A stretch of DNA of 64,000 bases from positions 62,001 to 126,000 of the forward strand of contig CAJPUR010000001.1 in the NCBI GenBank assembly GCA_905381055.1, in the 5' to 3' direction. The position numbers and the translations under genes were made by a program. The notes beneath the pieces were generated by a model. That model was given only the letters and a program-made list of their open reading frames with translations, did not search any database and was not told the origin of the DNA. Numbering within the stretch: the first letter of the stretch is position 1; each line of letters begins with the position of its first letter. Origin of the DNA: an uncultured Flavobacteriaceae bacterium. GTDB taxonomy: Bacteria > Bacteroidota > Bacteroidia > Flavobacteriales > Flavobacteriaceae. Shown one piece after another: positions 62,308 to 64,000 of the stretch.

Positions 62308-63759
62308 ATGAAAAAAATATTCTTTACTTCCACAATACCTTTATTAGTTTTCTTTCTTTTATCGTCTATGAAATCTAAAGAGTCTGATTGGTCTTACTTA
62401 TTCAATGGTAAAGATCTCAATGGATGGACCTCCCTACAAGGAACAGCAAATTTTATGGTAAATAATGGGGAAATTGTTGGAATATCCAAACTTAATTCTC
62501 TAAGCACTTATCTTGTTACTAATGAGAAATTCAATGATTTTATCCTTGAGTTTGAAGTTTATGTGTCGCCTGGATTAAATTCTGGAGTACAATTTAGAAG
62601 TTTGGTTTATGGGGATAACCATCTAAGAGCTGGTCAAGTATATGGTTATCAATGCGAACTTGATACTAGTGAGTTTAGATCATGGTCAGGAGGTATCTAT
62701 GATCAATCAAGAAGAGATTTATTTTTGTATCCACTTACTAGAAATGAAAAGGGAAGAAATGCTTTTAAAAATGGATTTTGGAATAAAATTAGAGTAGAGG
62801 CTATTGGTGATAATATCAAAACTTGGGTAAATGGTATCCATTGTTCAAACCTTATTGATAACACATCAAAAAATGGTTTTATTGGTTTACAGATTCATTC
62901 CATACAATCTAAAAGAGATGAAGGTAAAGTTATTAGATGGAGAAATATTAAAATCCTTGAAAAGAATTTGAATGACAATAGGCTAAAGGATAGTCCCAAT
63001 GCTATAATAATAAATAATATAGATAATTATTTGTCCCCAAACGAAATCTCAAAGGGGTGGAGGTTTTTATGGGATGGAAAATCAACTAATGGATGGAGAG
63101 GAGCTAAAACAAATGATTTTCCAAAGAATGGATGGGAAATAAAAGATAGTATATTAACGGTGTTATCCTCTGACGGTAAAGAATCAGAAAATGGAGGAGA
63201 TATTGTTACTATAAAAAAGTTTAGTGATTTTGAATTAGAATTAGATTTTATGATTACTAAGGGGGCAAATAGTGGGATTAAATATTTTGTAAACACAGAA
63301 ACAAATAAAGGCTTAGGTTCATCAATTGGCCTCGAATATCAAATCCTTGACGATAGAATGCACATCGATTCAAATAAAAAATTTAAAATATTAGAGTATA
63401 ACCCTAATTCAAATAAGTGGGAGGACTTTAAAAAAGGAATTAAGAAAAATAGAAAAGTTGCTTCCTTATACGACTTAATTGAGGCCGAAAATTTAAATGA
63501 GCAAAGAGGTAAAAGAGAGGTTAGACCAAATACCTGGCATCGCGCTAGAATAATTGTTAAAGGAGGCCATGTAGAACATTGGTTAGATAACATTAAAATG
63601 TTAGAATTCAATAGGTTATCTCAGACATTTAAAGCTTTAGTTGAGTATAGTAAGTATTCGAAATGGCCTGGTTTCGGAACTATTCCTGAAGGTCATATTC
63701 TTTTACAAGATCATGGTGATAAAGTATCTTTTAAAAATATTAAGATAAGAGAGTTTTAA
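62308..63759 (+). CDS. Two-domain DUF1080 protein, exported
   Basis: The 483-residue protein has a signal-like leader (about 1-22) and two DUF1080 domains. Domain 1 (about 27-217) has WSYLFNGKDLNGWTSLQG and SPGLNSGVQFRS. Domain 2 (about 246-483) has FLWDGKSTNGWRGAKTND, GWEIKDSILTV, ITKGANSGIKYFV and GHILLQDHGDKVSFKNIKIR. Domain 2 resembles the DUF1080 protein at 14478 more than domain 1 does. Such domains are tied to 3-keto-glycoside cleavage. It lies 2 bases after kdgA and 14 before a Gfo/Idh/MocA gene, so it may supply glucuronate to the operon. Confidence 0.88.
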   Translation: MKKIFFTSTIPLLVFFLLSSMKSKESDWSYLFNGKDLNGWTSLQGTANFMVNNGEIVGISKLNSLSTYLVTNEKFNDFILEFEVYVSPGLNSGVQFRSLVYGDNHLRAGQVYGYQCELDTSEFRSWSGGIYDQSRRDLFLYPLTRNEKGRNAFKNGFWNKIRVEAIGDNIKTWVNGIHCSNLIDNTSKNGFIGLQIHSIQSKRDEGKVIRWRNIKILEKNLNDNRLKDSPNAIIINNIDNYLSPNEISKGWRFLWDGKSTNGWRGAKTNDFPKNGWEIKDSILTVLSSDGKESENGGDIVTIKKFSDFELELDFMITKGANSGIKYFVNTETNKGLGSSIGLEYQILDDRMHIDSNKKFKILEYNPNSNKWEDFKKGIKKNRKVASLYDLIEAENLNEQRGKREVRPNTWHRARIIVKGGHVEHWLDNIKMLEFNRLSQTFKALVEYSKYSKWPGFGTIPEGHILLQDHGDKVSFKNIKIREF

Positions 63760-63773
63760 TTTAAAATTTATTT

Positions 63774-64000
63774 ATGAAATCAAACAGGAGAAATTTTATT
63801 AAAAGGACTTCAACAGGAATTTTAGGCGCATTTGTTTCAACCAGTTTTACAAATTCTTCAGCTAAAAGTTACAACAAAATTATAGGATCAAATGATAGAA
63901 TTAATATCGCTATTCAGGGATTAGGCAGAAGATTGCCAGGTTTTACAAAAGCTATATCTGATAAAAATAATAATATAGAGTTATCTTATTTGTGTGATGT
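63774..64000 (+). CDS. Gfo/Idh/MocA oxidoreductase, cut by window end
   Basis: Starting at the ATG at 63774, 75 complete codons lie in the window. They encode a Tat leader (SNRRNFIKRTSTGILGAFVS) and then NDRINIAIQGLGRRLPGF, a Rossmann start like those of the two exported oxidoreductases at 35579 and 48883. The gene is the third such gene in the window and follows the two-domain DUF1080 gene by 14 bases. The rest is outside the window. Confidence 0.82.
   Translation, partial: MKSNRRNFIKRTSTGILGAFVSTSFTNSSAKSYNKIIGSNDRINIAIQGLGRRLPGFTKAISDKNNNIELSYLCD

Noticed and set aside
1-64000. Long open frames antisense to or overlapping clear genes
   Set aside because: They lack recognisable motifs, leaders or sensible spacing and lie wholly within genes with firm family matches.
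1-64000. CRISPR arrays, insertion sequences, rRNA genes, prophage
   Set aside because: No regularly spaced repeats, transposase or integrase reading frames, or rRNA-like GC-rich stretches were seen.

Overview
The window is AT-rich DNA from a member of the Bacteroidota, most likely a marine Flavobacteriia. The evidence is the gene content (DUF4249 protein plus TonB receptor, sulfatases, DUF1080 proteins, many short lipoproteins, Tat-exported oxidoreductases), the near absence of Shine-Dalgarno sequences, and TAnnTTTG-type promoter boxes ahead of some transcription units. No phage, insertion sequence, rRNA or CRISPR array is visible. Genes are densely packed; many neighbours overlap or are a few bases apart.

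Layout. 1-7.9 kb: glycerol kinase (cut by the window edge), CutC, a metallo-beta-lactamase/rhodanese persulfide dioxygenase-like protein, acetyl-CoA synthetase, a TauE/SafE exporter, an AlkB alkane hydroxylase and an orphan PycTM-like membrane protein. 7.9-8.6 kb: tRNA-Pro(TGG) and tRNA-Arg(TCT) in the only long non-coding stretch. 8.6-20.3 kb: a DUF6090-like protein, PhoD-like phosphatase, agarase-like glycosidase, LtaS-like membrane transferase, DUF1080 lipoprotein, two sulfatases and a PQQ-dependent dehydrogenase with a cytochrome c domain. 20.5-24.9 kb: a trehalose operon (OtsA-OtsB fusion, a small nucleotidyltransferase, a GH15 enzyme). 25.9-34.5 kb: a signalling region with a SpoIIE-type phosphatase receptor, an RsbW-like kinase, a STAS protein and a class III adenylate cyclase, interrupted by three lipoprotein genes on the other strand. 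34.6-39.6 kb: an FGE-like protein, a Gfo/Idh/MocA oxidoreductase, two exported TIM-barrel epimerase-like proteins and an esterase. 39.7-54.2 kb: DUF4249 plus TonB receptor, M61 peptidase, GT9, another epimerase-like protein, carboxylesterase, a second Gfo/Idh/MocA protein, a propeller-like protein, aldo/keto reductase and M3 peptidase. 54.4-64 kb: a complete glucuronate operon (uxuA, uxaC, TRAP transporter, SDR, kdgK, kdgA) followed by a two-domain DUF1080 protein and a third Gfo/Idh/MocA gene cut by the window edge.

How the genes fit together. Three themes stand out. First, exported Gfo/Idh/MocA oxidoreductases, exported TIM-barrel proteins and DUF1080 proteins recur in several clusters; this matches the parts of the 3-keto-glycoside route, where sugars are oxidised at C3 and the glycosidic bond is then broken by elimination. 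Second, the hexuronate operon imports glucuronate and takes it to pyruvate plus glyceraldehyde-3-phosphate without a missing step. Third, the phosphatase, kinase, STAS and cyclase set looks like a partner-switching pathway that may end in cAMP synthesis. The cyclase carries a 12-adenine run near its start codon.
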